From the NCBI GenBank assembly GCA_038093515.1, contig JBBPSI010000003.1, positions 186,001 through 250,000 of the forward strand: a DNA stretch of 64,000 bases. The letters are read 5' to 3'. Source of the stretch: Butyriboletus loyo (lineage: Eukaryota; Basidiomycota; Agaricomycetes; Boletales; Boletaceae). Below, piece by piece: positions 23,101 through 34,356 of the stretch. Made by a program: the position numbers and the translations under genes. The notes beneath the pieces are model-generated. The model made no database searches, was not told the DNA's origin, and saw only the letters and a list, made by a program, of their open reading frames with translations. Position 1 is the stretch's first letter. Every line of letters begins with the position of its first letter.

Positions 23101-23431
23101 GCAACCCAGCTCGTTGCCATACACCACGTATGAGCATTCGTCATCTAGCATCGATCCAACTTGGTATAGCAGCTCCTCGGATGTCGGGTATGCCCATCTT
23201 TCAACCACACCACCAACATCTTCGTTCCCTGCTCCGGGACTGCCCTTTTTGGGGCTTGATTACATTCGAAATTACAATGCGAATGGATACTCGACAAGCG
23301 ACCAAGATTCCCTCTGGCAGACATTCGATGCCGGCGCGTTTGGCATTGATCCCGAACTTCCCTTTAACTTTGGTGAATCTCCCTCGGACGTTCACGAAGA
23401 GCGGCAATCCCCATCGCGATCCCACCCGTGA
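20192..23431 (+). CDS. Zn2Cys6 fungal transcription factor (XlnR-like)
   Basis: The binuclear cluster is split by an intron: RRRVWRACESCR joins RKKIKCDGCEPTCAQCQSSG SQC, giving C-x2-C-x6-C-x6-C-x2-C-x6-C. A coiled linker follows (YVQELEARLLHMESLFSQIT). The Fungal_trans (MHR) domain runs from IDAYFERLHFLMPLLDKPSF through SINCLPQAWLLVGQAVRSAQ DLGLH and KETRRKIWCSVYCLDRMLAL ALGRPLGIEDSDCDAELPVD. The C-terminal third is Ser/Pro/Tyr-rich and probably an activation region. I chose ATG 20192 (MTHHSKKKRIEDD) because it directly precedes a basic segment; the frame is open upstream to 19871. Relatives with this exact cluster are described as xylanolytic-activator-like, but target genes cannot be read from the sequence. 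Confidence 0.9.
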
Positions 23432-23877
23432 GCACATCCACCGTGGGTCGAGGCGTGCTCGCTCGCTTGCTGTTGTATTTTTTGAACCTCGTATGCGCGC
23501 CTCTTTTAAGCTCTTCTTTAGTTTCTCATTCATTCGTGACCATGTATCCATACTCATCGCTGACGACCGTCCTGACCCGCAATACTGTATAGTTGCTTTA
23601 CTCACAGGGCAGCATACCTTACACATTAATTCTGGCACTGCTTTTTCGTTGTGTCATGCAACACTGCTTGGATTTTTTTTCCCCTCGAGACCACGTTGAC
23701 GCTGTATTCCGAGTCTCGCGATCATAGCTAGTTACAAGCCGTTCTTCCGGCAGGTTTGACAATAATTAGGACCAAGTTGTAGTACTCGGCACCGGCTACC
23801 GCCTGCAACCGGCTCCTGAGAGCTGTCAGTCATCATTCAACGAGCGCTCAACTCTTTCGAGATCCACGACGTGCGCC
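23432..23877. other. Intergenic, no supported gene
   Basis: The 3' UTR of the Zn2Cys6 gene and the promoter of the acyl-CoA dehydrogenase gene. The plus frame of 22776-23699 that crosses it is a shadow of the regulator's coding frame. Confidence 0.6.
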
Positions 23878-25930
23878 ATGGTAAACCACCCAGTAGTCGA
23901 GCTCACATCTGAAGCGTCTTGGAACCTCGTGGGTGTTACGTTCGTGTGTGCTGAGCGCCAGGTTAACGGTTTAAAGATCGAAGACAGATTCACGCCATAT
24001 GGGAAGGAGACCCTAGCTCAACTTGTTGCGTTTCTCCAGGTATAGACGGTGGACACCTGTGCTAGTGACTCTCTAACACGTCGAGCAGGATGAGGTTTAC
24101 CCTTCCGCCAAGCTTTACCATGCACAGATACCCAAAGACCCGGTACAACGATGGAAGACCGTTGTTCCGATTATCGAGGAATTGAAGGTGAAAGCGCGCA
24201 AGCTCGGGCTTTGGAATCTTTTCCTCGGCAAGGCACATTATCCTCAACATGGCGTTCCGCTATCGAACATCGAGGTGTGATTATTGATTCGTTAATTCCT
24301 GACCAACTGTTTACATGGACAACAGTACGCTGTTATGGCAGAGATACTTGGTCGAGGGGGGCATGTGGCGTCTGAGGTAGTCAACTGTGCTGCTCCAGAT
24401 ACGGGTAACATGGGTACACCGTTCCGCCCCCTCCGTAAATGCTTGCTGAGGCCCTTCAGAGGTCCTCGCTCGGTACGGGACGCCCAGACAGCAGAAGGAA
24501 TGGCTTATACCGCTGCTCAATGGGGAAATTCGCTCCGCTTTTGCGATGACAGAACGATTCGGCATGCGGCGTCATCTTTGGTGTACCATGTGTTATACTG
24601 ACACGTAGCATGCAGTGGCGTCCTCGGACGCACGTAACATCAAAACTGCCATCCGACAAGAAGGCAATGAAATTGTGATTAATGGACATAAATGGTTGCT
24701 AAACCTTTTGATCTCGTCGTTGCTGGCCTCTCATCCGGTTTCTCATTCCTCAGGTGGATATCCGGCGCCGGCGATCCCCGCACAAAGTTACACCTTGTAA
24801 TGGGTAAGAGCGACCCGGAAAACCCGGACGGATACAAGCAGCAAAGTGTCGTCATTGTGCCTGCCGATGCCCCTGGCGTTCGGGTTGTACGTCCGATGGA
24901 AGTATTCGGGTATGATGACGCACCGGAAGGTCATTGTGAAGTGATTTATGAGAATGTGAGAGTTCCCTTGGACAACCTGGTACTCGGATGGGGCAGGGGC
25001 TTCGAGGTAGGTCGTCCCTCCCGTGTCGTTGGATTTTGATGTGAAAACGCCTCCCTTTAGATCATTCAAGGACGTCTTGGGTTTGTACCCACTTTGGTCA
25101 TTTTACGCAGGCTTCGCTAACCGTCTTGGCAGTCCTGGACGCATCCATCATTGCATGCGCTCTATCGGTGCAGCCTCGAGAGCACTCGACCTGATGATCC
25201 AGCGGGTGACGGATCCTTCGCGCAAGACGTTTGGCAAATTCCTCTACGAGCATGGTGAATAGGTTGGATATCTGGCGGAAGTCATTGGATTGAGATGATC
25301 ATTTAGGCACTGTCATCGCTGAAATTGCCAACTCCAGAGCAGAGATTGAGGCGGCGCGATTGCTCGTTCTCAGTGCAGCTCTTCAGGCATGTTTTTGGAC
25401 AAGCAGTGTAGCACCGATCACGGGCTAAGAAGCGTTACAGATCGACAAACACATGGCTAAAGGTGCACTGAAGGAAATTGGTATCGCCAAGGTGCATGCA
25501 GTCCAACTCAGTTGATGGACCATGATACTGACGCAGAGTCCTGCAACACGACTTTTAGTTTGTGGTTCCCACAATGGCATGCAACGTTGTAGACCGCGCG
25601 ATGCAGGCATTTGGAGCGGAAGGACTGAGCCAAGACCAAGAGCTGGCAAGCGTGTATGCGCAGTTGCGAACACTGCGGTTAGCTGACGTACGTGTTTATT
25701 TACATATCTCGCTCGTGTCGATAACTTTCTCTTTGTAGGGACCCGATGCAGTGAGTACATTAGCTGGTTGACAGATGCAGACTTGATGTGCTCCGCTTCC
25801 GCAGGTCCATATTCAGCAGGTTGGTCAAAGGGAACTGAAGCGAGCGCCGGAGTTGCACAAGCGCGCAGCAGAGTTTAGCAAGAAAGAGGCAGTTATCATG
25901 CAGAAAGCGGGCATAAAGGCTCGTCTTTAG
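23878..25930 (+). CDS. Acyl-CoA dehydrogenase family protein (ACAD10/11-like)
   Basis: An FAD-dependent acyl-CoA dehydrogenase; substrate length is unknown. It starts [19 protein letters not shown]. Successive exons give the N-terminal helical domain ([40 protein letters not shown]), [30 protein letters not shown], the FAD/substrate loop [20 protein letters not shown], and the middle beta-barrel [20 protein letters not shown]. The C-terminal helices follow: [51 protein letters not shown], then [33 protein letters not shown]. It ends [15 protein letters not shown] at 25930. It needs about ten introns. The long sequence resembles the ACAD10/11 type, whose animal members oxidise very-long-chain or branched acyl-CoAs; that substrate guess is inference. 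The N-terminal 40 residues are the least certain part. Confidence 0.87.
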
Positions 25931-26128
25931 TCCGTAGACGGACCAGAGGGTCGTTGAGAATGACCACTATAGTTATCATGGTCGTGCGCTTGCTTGTTGA
26001 ACGAAACCTTTGACTTGTTGACCGAAATTGCCACTAACTTGAAGGACGGTCGTCATCTTGGGCTCTCACTGCTTTCACGGAAACTCCGTCTCCTGCTTTT
26101 CTCTTTTTGAATCGCAACTTCATCCAAG

Positions 26129-26728
26129 ATGACTGCCAACGATGAGGTGCTCTCTGATGGGCCATATGATGTGACGCCGGTCTTGCACTCTCGTTATTTC
26201 ATTCTCCCGGTTTCAGCTGCCATCATGGGTACATTGATCGGTGCAGTCCGAGGCTCCCATCGGGCATCACTGCGGTTCTTGGCTGAGAATGCGCACCGAC
26301 CACCTACGACGGTCCAGGGATGGTATTTTTACAATAAAACTAAAAACTACCGGCGAATGGCTGCAGGATTGCAGGAAGGCGGCCTGAATGCTATGAAATT
26401 GGGAATCACTGCATTGGTTTGGGTAGGAATCGAGGACGGGTTGGAACGATGCGGACAGCCGTGGGCCGAAGGGAGAGAACTGGGAGCCGGTGTTGGGACG
26501 GCGAGCATTTTTGCGCTTGTGTGTGAGTTGCCTCGACGCCCTCGACGCACGGTGCTAATGCCGACCATTGCTGTGCTTGTCTGGACCTTTCTAGACCGGC
26601 TTCCGTGGCGTTCAGGTCGTCAAGCTATGTATCTTGGCGGAGTGGTGGGTGGAGGGATGGGGTTCCTCCGATGGGCGAGATCGTACTTGGAGGCTGTCCA
26701 GTCTGGGTCCTCAGAAACGGGTGTGTAG
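26129..26728 (+). CDS. Tim17/Tim22/Tim23-like membrane protein
   Basis: A single-exon ORF of 199 codons. Four hydrophobic segments with small-residue packing fit the Tim17-Tim22-Tim23 fold: YFILPVSAAIMGTLIGAVRG, MKLGITALVWVGIEDGLE, VGTASIFALVCELPRRPRRT with VLMPTIAVLVWTFLDRLPW, and YLGGVVGGGMGFLRWARSYL. The glycine-rich first and last segments and the arginine-rich loop resemble orphan fungal members of this superfamily rather than the core translocase subunits. It is probably in the mitochondrial inner membrane or the peroxisome; which one cannot be told. Start ATG 26129 is the first in frame. Confidence 0.65.
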   Translation: MTANDEVLSDGPYDVTPVLHSRYFILPVSAAIMGTLIGAVRGSHRASLRFLAENAHRPPTTVQGWYFYNKTKNYRRMAAGLQEGGLNAMKLGITALVWVGIEDGLERCGQPWAEGRELGAGVGTASIFALVCELPRRPRRTVLMPTIAVLVWTFLDRLPWRSGRQAMYLGGVVGGGMGFLRWARSYLEAVQSGSSETGV

Positions 26729-27008
26729 TTGAAGCTTCCTGGTCGCTGTCCATCCGATGCAGAAAATAAAATTTAAGAGGGTCTGTGCGCTTGTACGTAT
26801 TGCGACTGCCCCAAGATACGTGGCGAGCGTAGCCTCTTGTTTTGTGAACTCGCACCTTATTGCGGATAGCGGAGGAGCGATGATGGTTACGCCCGCCGTT
26901 CCGCACTCAGCAATGTCAGTTGCGGAGACTCTCGCTGTACGACCAACACCTCCATCCTCTTCGTCTTCCTCGTCACGGTCGCTATCGTTTTTGCCCCTTT
27001 CCAACGCG

Positions 27009-29758
27009 ATGATTAAGTTGTGGCCGTCTGTACTCGAGCAGCTCACGCCCCGGGTCAACGCCGATGGCCGCGAGCGCCCAAATCCTTTCGATGTCCCGTC
27101 GGAGGTGGCAAACGCCACCAGCTTGTCGTCTTCATCACCCTACTCTCGGGGGCCACCACCACCACTGCCACCCCCACAGGCTAGTGACTCACAGATTCAG
27201 ACTTTTGGCGCTGTCCACCACCACCTACTGGCGACGACTCCGGCAGTGATCCCGGTACAAGCCGATGTTACGCCGCCAGGCCTCATAACTCCTCAATCCG
27301 GACCTTTTGCCGCTCGCATTCCTACCACACAAATATCTCTACATGCGCCAGACTTTTCCATGCGCAACATCCAAAAATCACCACGACCTTCTGACTCTAT
27401 GGAAAACAAATCCAGTACGCCATCGTCATCGTCCCCCTCGACCAGGACGTCCTCAAGTACAACTGTCGGTGCTGCGCACACGGCACAGTCGCCCGCCCCA
27501 TCAGCAACATCCAAGGGGCAGATCCATGTCAAACTCATATCTGCACGCGGCCTCAACGTATCTTCTATACACGCACGCCCATATGTGGTAGTCCTGTTCG
27601 AGCAGAACGAATTCGTCAGTCGCGATCCTACGGAGGAAACAGACAAGGAGGTGAAAGGGACTGCCACCGCTCTATCGAGAACATCTTCCTCGAACGCCCT
27701 AACTGCGCTCAGTGCTATCGGCGTATCGCGACCTCCTGGGAAGTCGAGCACGAATACATCGCCCTCATCTTCTCTCTCAGTTCCCAGCAAAATACCATCT
27801 CCCACACATCCTTCCACCCAAGGACTCTTTGGACGTGTGTCAGCACATAATCCTGTGTGGAAACACGAGGTGTCCTTGTAGGTGCTGTAAGCTGATTGAT
27901 TATCTCTGATCTCTGACGCCATCTATAGCGATGTCATTTCTGAGGAGTCCATAATCACCTTCAACGTTTACGATCGTGTCTGTGGCCATTTCTTCCTCGG
28001 GACCTTCCAAATCAAACCTATATTGATCCACGACCACACTGTTGACCAATGGTTCAAGTACGTAGTCTGTTCCTTGTTAGCTATCCGTCCCCGTCCTCCG
28101 TCCCGCATCACAAGCCCTTCCTCACATTACCAAACATAGGCTCCGGCCGTTTGAGAACGAAGTCGTAAGCGGGGAGATGCGTGTACAAATCACATTCGAG
28201 CAATGCAAGGTACGCAGCATCGCGCCACGTTACTTCCCACCATCTGTCACCTTCTCGGCCTCCTCTTCGCACAGTCGTGGTCCTTGACGACAATACTAAC
28301 CTCATAATTTCCATGTGGTAGACCAAACGAGCGCTCACTCCACGCGATTTCGAGTTTCTCAAGCTCATCGGACGCGGCACCTTTGGCAAGGTGTTTCAAG
28401 TCCGAAAGAAGGACACGAAGCGCATATATGCCATGAAAGTACTTTCAAAGAAGGAGATCATCGCCAAGAAAGAGGTGGCACATACAATTGGAGAACGCAA
28501 GATACTTCAACGTTCTCTGGAGTCACCGTTCCTTGTGGGTTTGAAGTTTAGCTTCCAGACGGACACCGATCTATACCTCGTTACCGACTTCAAAAGCGGC
28601 GGCGAGCTGTTTTGGCACCTGCAGAAGGAGACACGCTTTACCGAAGAACGGGCCCGGTTTTACATCGCGGAACTCGTTCTCGCTCTAGAACACCTACACA
28701 AGTATAACATTGTCTACCGTGATCTCAAGCCAGAGAATATCCTTCTAGATGCCACTGGACATGTCGCACTTTGCGATTTTGGATTATCCAAGGCAGATCT
28801 TCGGCCCGATGAACTCACGACCACATTCTGCGGTACGACGGAGTATCTTGCCCCCGAGGTACTGTTGGACGAGCATGGTTACAGCAAACTGGTCGATTTC
28901 TGGTCTCTTGGTGTGCTTTTATTCGAAATGTGCTGTGGATGGAGCCCCTTCTATGCAGAGGATACACAGCAGATGTATAAGAACATCTGTTTCGGCAAGA
29001 TACGATTTCCTCGCAATGTGATCAGTGAAGAGGGAAAGATGTTCGTTAAGGGGGTCTGTACGTTTCTTGCACCACCTGGTCCAGTATATATTGAGTCTAT
29101 GTTTTAGCTTCTCAACCGAAACCCAAAGCACCGTCTTGGCGCACAGCGAGATTCAGAAGAGCTCAAGGAGCATCCGTTTTTCTCAAGCATAGATTGGACG
29201 GCGCTTTCCATGAAACAAGTTACGCCGCCGTTTAAACCCGTCGTCGAGTCGGACGAATCGACAACAAACTTCGATCCGGAGTTCACTGGTGCCGATATCC
29301 GAGAAGTAGGCAACGGATTGGACGGAAAAGGTAGCCCAGACGAAGAAGATCCCAGCGCAGATTGGATTCAGGCTGGTACACAGGGCTTCGCGCATACGCC
29401 AAACGGCCCACTAGGTAGCGATCGCATGACTATTAGTGCCAACCATCCGCAGATTGGGTCGAATGGCCTTGGTCGATCTCAAGGCATTCAGATTAGCAAC
29501 CGCAAGAAGCGCGATTTAGCTGGGTCCCCTCTCACTAACAGCGTGCAGGAGAACTTCCGTGGATTCACGTACTCCGGTGGGGAAAGCGTGGTGACGCCAA
29601 TGGGAGTCTTTGGAGGAAGTGCAGAGCCAGAAGACGAAGCTGTTGATGACGAAGAAACCTCTGAGATAACGACAGAAGATGAATTCGAGGATGAAGAACA
29701 CTTTGCAGGACGTTACTCGAAAAGCAGCAAGGGGATGGACGATGAGATAGCAGTATGA
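27009..29758 (+). CDS. SCH9: AGC protein kinase SCH9 (S6K/Akt-like)
   Basis: SCH9 is the main TORC1 effector kinase controlling ribosome biogenesis, growth and stress response. The start MIKLWPSVLEQLTPRVNADG is chosen because fungal SCH9 proteins often begin MxxLWP; an in-frame ATG also exists at 26880. A C2 domain follows (GQIHVKLISARGLNVSSIHA RPYVVVLFEQNEFVS, HNPVWKHEVSL, DVISEESIITFNVYDRVCGH), interrupted by a Ser-rich insert. The kinase domain starts DFEFLKLIGRGTFGKVFQVR. It has YRDLKPENILL, CDFGLSKADL, the T-loop TTTFCGTTEYLAPEVL and VDFWSLGVLLFEMCCGWSPF. The C-terminal extension includes the hydrophobic motif ENFRGFTYSG with the TORC1-type Thr, then a very acidic tail. The protein is full length. 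Confidence 0.95.
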
Positions 29759-30094
29759 GTAAGTTGTAGACGTGTGAGCCATGTCAGTGGTCGCTTTTCT
29801 CTATTCGTCTTTTCAAACGCACCATCGTAGTTGGCACTTGGACCAACAAGGAGATTCAGGTATTTGACTCGCCGTGTTCGTGTTGCTATCCTGCAATCCT
29901 TTCAATCCCTGCCTCTTATGCTGTTGTGTATGTACATTTCCTTGTTCTCTTTGTTAACGCCGCGTATTATGAGCCGGCTATGTTTTGTTCATTGTCACCT
30001 TCTATACTATCCACTACCACATATATCGACGATGTAATCACCCATGTATCTTCTCCGTCGCCAAAAAGGATAGTAAACTACTTAGACACACGGT
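29759..30094. other. Intergenic between convergent genes
   Basis: The 3' ends of SCH9 and AIM32. No coding sequence is supported. Confidence 0.6.
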
Positions 30095-31444
30095 TCACCA
30101 GTCATGGAGTGCCTTGCATCCTGGTTTTGCAAGATTCATGCCGCCGCGAAGGATGGTAGGAAGCACCTGCCCGTTGATGATAGTGTTCTTCACGATAGAT
30201 TCGACATCGTGCGGAGTAACTCGTCCATACCAGACACTCGTTCCTTGGGTGTGATATATCTGGGCTTAATATTACTCCTAAGAAGATATGGGATTGGAGT
30301 GAGACATACAATAACGTTTCCTGCAAACTTGTGGCCCCCAATATGAGAAGTGCACAGGATGAGTGCCTTAAGCTCTCCTCCCAGTGCCTTCAACTGTGTC
30401 TCGAAAGCGATGTGTGGTTCTGGACCCTTGATCAACGAAGACTCTAGGGTAGGTTTTCCGGAAAGATCTTCCAGCTCGGTATGGACCACCCAGCCCTCGC
30501 GCTCCAAGCAATGAATAAATGCTACAATGCACCAGGTTAGCCGACCAACTCACAGACCGCCTGTGAGACGTCCTCACTCTTTTCAAGGACGGGAGCAGCT
30601 ATTGCACAGCGTTTGTCGCGCCTCTTGTGTGAACCTGTGTATGGGAGGTGTCAGGAGAATTTAGTGGACGTGTGCAAAAAAAAAAAAATGCCAGCAGTTT
30701 TACAGAGTAAGATGGCACAGGAATATGGTAACGCCCAAGACTTGAGCAGGTCGGAGCGAGACTCGGCACCTAGCCTTCCATACGAGGGGTCGAGAGCGGT
30801 TGTCCACAGTGTCTCTGCACCCGTGGGTGATCGCGGAACGTCAGCGATGACCTTGAAGTCAGGAAGTACGATGACCGTTTCTTGAGAGGGATCCTCTGAG
30901 AACGACTTATGACTGCCATTCAGGATCGACAGCCGGCAAGTGTCGTTTGGCGTGAATAAGCCCGCAGGAAGAAATGCCCGGCTATTTCCGGCGTTCTCGT
31001 CCCTGTTCTGTGCTCTGCCACCTTGAAGTTTTTCATGTGCAGTGTTTAAGAATGCAGCTAGAGTGCCGCTGGCCTCCGTGACTTCCTTGGGCCAATCTGA
31101 TTTGCCAGTAGAGATTATGACCTATAGATAGGCTTTGTCCCGTGAAGGCGCCGGAGCGGACAGGAAGACACTTGCCTGACGTCTATAAGGCTTCACTGAG
31201 CCCAACATATCCGAGTCCATGTCGATAGATATCCTCCTAGAGTAGTCGTCGTGATCTGTAACACGGTTTCAGCACAGAGAAACGGAAATCAAGGACATTT
31301 ACCTTGATCACAGGGATCGGGACAAGACCGACAAACGGCATCGGAGACTGGAACATCCGCAGCCCGAAGATCGTCGTAGACCTTTTGAGCGTCTGGAGGA
31401 AGAGAGCCTGAAAAAAATGCTTTGAAGTTTGCGAGCACAGTCAT
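30095..31444 (-). CDS. AIM32: AIM32-like thioredoxin-fold [2Fe-2S] protein (sucrase/ferredoxin-like)
   Basis: This family (Apd1/Aim32) binds a [2Fe-2S] cluster in a thioredoxin-like fold; Aim32 acts in mitochondrial thiol redox quality control. Exon 1 is MTVLANFKAFFSGSLPPDAQ with VCRSCPDPCDQG, the conserved N-terminal Cys cluster. Further exons give the segment DMDSDMLGSVKPYRRQ, then VIISTGKSDWPKEVTEASGT LAAFL, DKRCAIAAPVLEKSEDVSQA V, LEREGWVVHTELEDL, and CTSHIGGHKFAGNVIVC, the conserved H-x-G-G-H-K-F motif. The last exon reads VWYGRVTPHDVESIVKNTII NGQVLPTILRGGMNL and ends KALHDW at a TGA at 30095. A 13-base A run (30676-30688) lies inside an intron, where it forms the polypyrimidine tract on the coding strand. 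Confidence 0.88.
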
Positions 31445-31693
31445 GGGTACGGTCGCATGAAGGAGGTGCCCGTTTTGTTTATCTCAAGCAGTGTACGAGA
31501 TAAGTTGCGATGAACGCAATCACGCATTTGATCATCGAGTATTAAATGTAGCATACGGAGATTCACACCGCCATGGCCACCCTACTCTACGACGCCTATG
31601 GAAAAGTGCAGACGCCGAAACCGCAGTCTTGGGTGGTATTAGCAACGCACTAGAGCAACCGAAGCGAAAGCTTGCCTCGATTTGGCCACCGCC

Positions 31694-32173
31694 TCACGGT
31701 CGGTCGGCCTTGTCGATTTGAGACTTTACCCTCTCGCTGTTCTCCTTCAAAGCTAACCAAGACGGCCGCCCGTCTTTTTGTGTACCCATCAGAGCTCGGT
31801 ACACCTGGTCTACTCTCCTCGATTTACTCTCGGTCCAGCCTGGGCCCATGCTTTCCGAACTGGACGAAGAACAGTCATCTCTGCCGAGGAAGAACTTGGG
31901 GGATTCCCTGTGATGCGTCTTCATCTGAGACAGTTCAGCGAAGGAGTGCTTCCTTTGGTCTTCTGCGATGTTCAAGGGTTGGGTGAACGCCTGGTCGATG
32001 ACAGCAGAGAGATTCTCTGGGGTGACGAAGGTGTTGGACTGGTGATAAAGTGAGACGAGCGCCTCCATCCTCTTGTCATGGGGCGACTGAAGTTTTGCCT
32101 TGCGCGAAACGTTGCGTCTGCATGCAGATGCCAGCGAAGAACATGGCAAGGATTTGCTGAGTGTTGGTAACAT
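31694..32173 (-). CDS. Hypothetical small protein, possibly mitochondrial
   Basis: A single-exon ORF of 159 codons with an ATG start. Residues 1-28 (MLPTLSKSLPCSSLASACRR) are basic and Ser-rich without acids, like a mitochondrial presequence. The middle (LQSPHDKRMEALVSLYHQSN followed by TFVTPENLSAVIDQAF) is predicted helical and looks conserved-protein-like. The C-terminal half has a Ser run and many Lys/Arg. I do not recognise the family. It is 249 bases upstream of the AIM32 start on the same strand. Possible extra exons further upstream are described separately. Confidence 0.5.
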   Translation of the reverse strand: MLPTLSKSLPCSSLASACRRNVSRKAKLQSPHDKRMEALVSLYHQSNTFVTPENLSAVIDQAFTQPLNIAEDQRKHSFAELSQMKTHHRESPKFFLGRDDCSSSSSESMGPGWTESKSRRVDQVYRALMGTQKDGRPSWLALKENSERVKSQIDKADRP

Positions 32174-32925
32174 GGTGGTGCATTCTATTCAATGTTTGAG
32201 CGAAATCCATATGGTGGTCGCATTACATAAGTTGTATCGTAGCTGGTCAATATTTCTATGCTGTTTGCAACAGTCACCCCGCTTGAATGCAAAGCTATGG
32301 CATAAATTCATGCAACTGCCTCGCACATCGACCCTGGCAAATTGTCGAATCTCAACAGACGGACGAAACTGATGCAGCCCACAAGCCCGGTCCAGCGCAT
32401 CAAGAATATAAAGCAGGGGCATTCCTGTAAGGCGAGCCGCGAGAAGTGTTGGTCTAGACATAGACTGGGCCATCTGAGACGGTGTTTCCAGCAACCGAAG
32501 CACGGCAGGATTGAGAGTGTCCTCCTAGCGATGCCAAAGTCGAGTGGTGCAGTGAAGATGGACTCGCTTTGTTTGTGTATTGGAGAGCGTGGTCGGTTTG
32601 GATTTTGTTTTACAATGTCTTCCACAATTTGGACCAAGCATCACGGTGTGCGTTAGCAAATCGAACAAACAACTCTCTTCCCTACTCTCCTTCGTTCGTC
32701 GTCGTCGTCGTCCTACACGATGGATTGCGTAGCTTCAACGTCGTTGGCTCGCGTGATGAGCGAAAAACTGGCCCGTGCGCGGACTGCTTTCTCACGCATG
32801 ACATAAGCCACAGCAGCTCTTTCAACGTTCCTTTCCCTACACCTTTCAACTCTCCAGTCAACGAGCACGCCGCCATCGGTGGACTCGTCCTCCCGATTAT
32901 CTAGACTATAGCTCCGAGCAGAGTC
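32174..32925. other. Region with fragmentary minus-strand coding signal and forkhead promoter
   Basis: No complete gene can be built here. On the minus strand, two pieces look protein-like: AYVMREKAVRARASFSLITR (about 32715-32800) and NPAVLRLLETPSQMAQSMSR followed by PTLLAARLTGMPLLYILDAL (about 32370-32510). The second is preceded in another frame by ESIFTAPLDFGIARRT. They may be exons of an unrecognised gene or of an extended form of the 31694-32173 gene. The right end must also hold the forkhead gene promoter. A short CGT repeat is at about 32697-32713. Confidence 0.3.
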
Positions 32926-34182
32926 ATGTCGCAGCAAACACAACAAACAGTCATGCCATCAAATATGCTACCACCGGGCGAGGCAGAACTTGCTCAGGCA
33001 AATTCATATTATCCCCAAGAACCAGCCGACCTCACGGGTGGTTTGCCAATTAACCTCGATTCTCTGCGCGACGGACCCCCAGGAAGTAAACCATTTTACC
33101 CTTACTCAACCCTCATTCGGTACGTTATTCGTTGTGGACATACGCCTACTCCGACTTGGTCGGTTTTGAACCTCATCGTGGTGCTAGATATGCGATCAAA
33201 GGCTCACCCAACCAGAAGTTACTCCTGGAAGACATTTACTACGCGATTGAATCTCGCGTGCGTACTGTTCAGGTGCTTCTGATTCTGCGTCAGTTCTGAC
33301 ACCGTCATTTAGTTTCCGTATTTTAGAACTGCACCTTCGGGCTGGAAGGTGAGTGTAGCTTTCCAACCATGGTCGATCATTTGTACGCTACCGCGTCGTT
33401 GTGCATACGCGAGACGCGACCGCGATGTTGATGTTTGATTGTGTTCATATTTGTTGATCCCCTCTGCAAAACAAAACAAAACTAACTATCGAATACTTCA
33501 GAATTCCGTTCGACATAACCTTTCTCTCAACCCATGCTTTGAGAAAGTCCCCCGTCCGCTCACCGATCGAGGCAAGGGATCGTATTGGACCGTCAATGAT
33601 AATGTCGATCCACGCACGGGGGTTCACCGTGTAAGAAAGAAGAAGCCAAAGGGTGTCAAAGGACGTCAATCGGAAGAGCTAGATGTTGATTATCGCCCGA
33701 ACGAACCCTTTGCTGACCCCCATGCGCAATTTGTCCAAGCACCCCCACCCCAGATGCACCCCGATGAAGCTGGCCCGAGCAGACAGCCTCCTTATCCGCC
33801 TCCATATCCACCTGCGTATGTACCTTGACCACATGTGACTTGTTGACTGATGCACGTCTGGACTAGTTTTGACCCTAACTTTCCTATGCTTCCACCCCCA
33901 CCTCCTGGGTTGCGTTTTCCTCCCCACCCTGCCATGCCAATAGATAATTTAGAGGCGGACGAAAACGGCAACCTCTCTTGGCGCCTGACGCTGATGAAAG
34001 AATTGAGTAGTCTCCAGCAGCTAGCAGCAGAGCAGGAAAAGGCAGGTGCGGACGAAGAGTGGTTCCGCATGATGCTGCTACGCATTCGCGGTGCACTCTT
34101 GGCTCCTGCATACCACGATGGGATGCACCCACCACCTGGCATGCCACCCCACCCAGCACCAAATCCAGAGATGCAGCAGTGA
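32926..34182 (+). CDS. Forkhead transcription factor
   Basis: The start is [20 protein letters not shown]. The winged-helix domain is built from several exons: [14 protein letters not shown] (helix 1), [22 protein letters not shown]-type sequence (visible as [20 protein letters not shown] in the next frame), FRTAPSGWK, then the recognition helix [20 protein letters not shown] and wing [29 protein letters not shown]. The N-S-V-R-H-N-L-S-L motif is diagnostic. A proline-rich linker and a helical segment ([20 protein letters not shown]) follow. The protein ends at 34182. Short introns interrupt the domain near 33121-33185, 33257-33311, 33350-33500 and 33828-33867. Which forkhead subfamily it belongs to is uncertain. 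Confidence 0.9.
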
Positions 34183-34356
34183 AGAGAGTAGTTGGGATTC
34201 GATCTTCCTTAGCCGAGGCGGTTAGCGCATTCACTTTCCCTGTCCTTCTAGTCACGTGGTATCAGAATGGGGACATTTTCTCTTCGCTTACCTAACATAG
34301 ACAATCTGGACGCTGTCTAATCATGCACTTGCTCTTCCTTTCCCTCGCTCGTTCCA

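Noticed and set aside
23878..25930. Apparent frameshifts in the acyl-CoA dehydrogenase gene
   Set aside because: Each change of frame coincides with GT..AG signals and removal restores family sequence, so these are introns and not pseudogene lesions.
30676..30688. A run of 13 A bases that could be a retroposed poly(A) tail
   Set aside because: It lies in an AIM32 intron and on the coding strand forms the polypyrimidine tract before an acceptor. No target-site duplication is visible.
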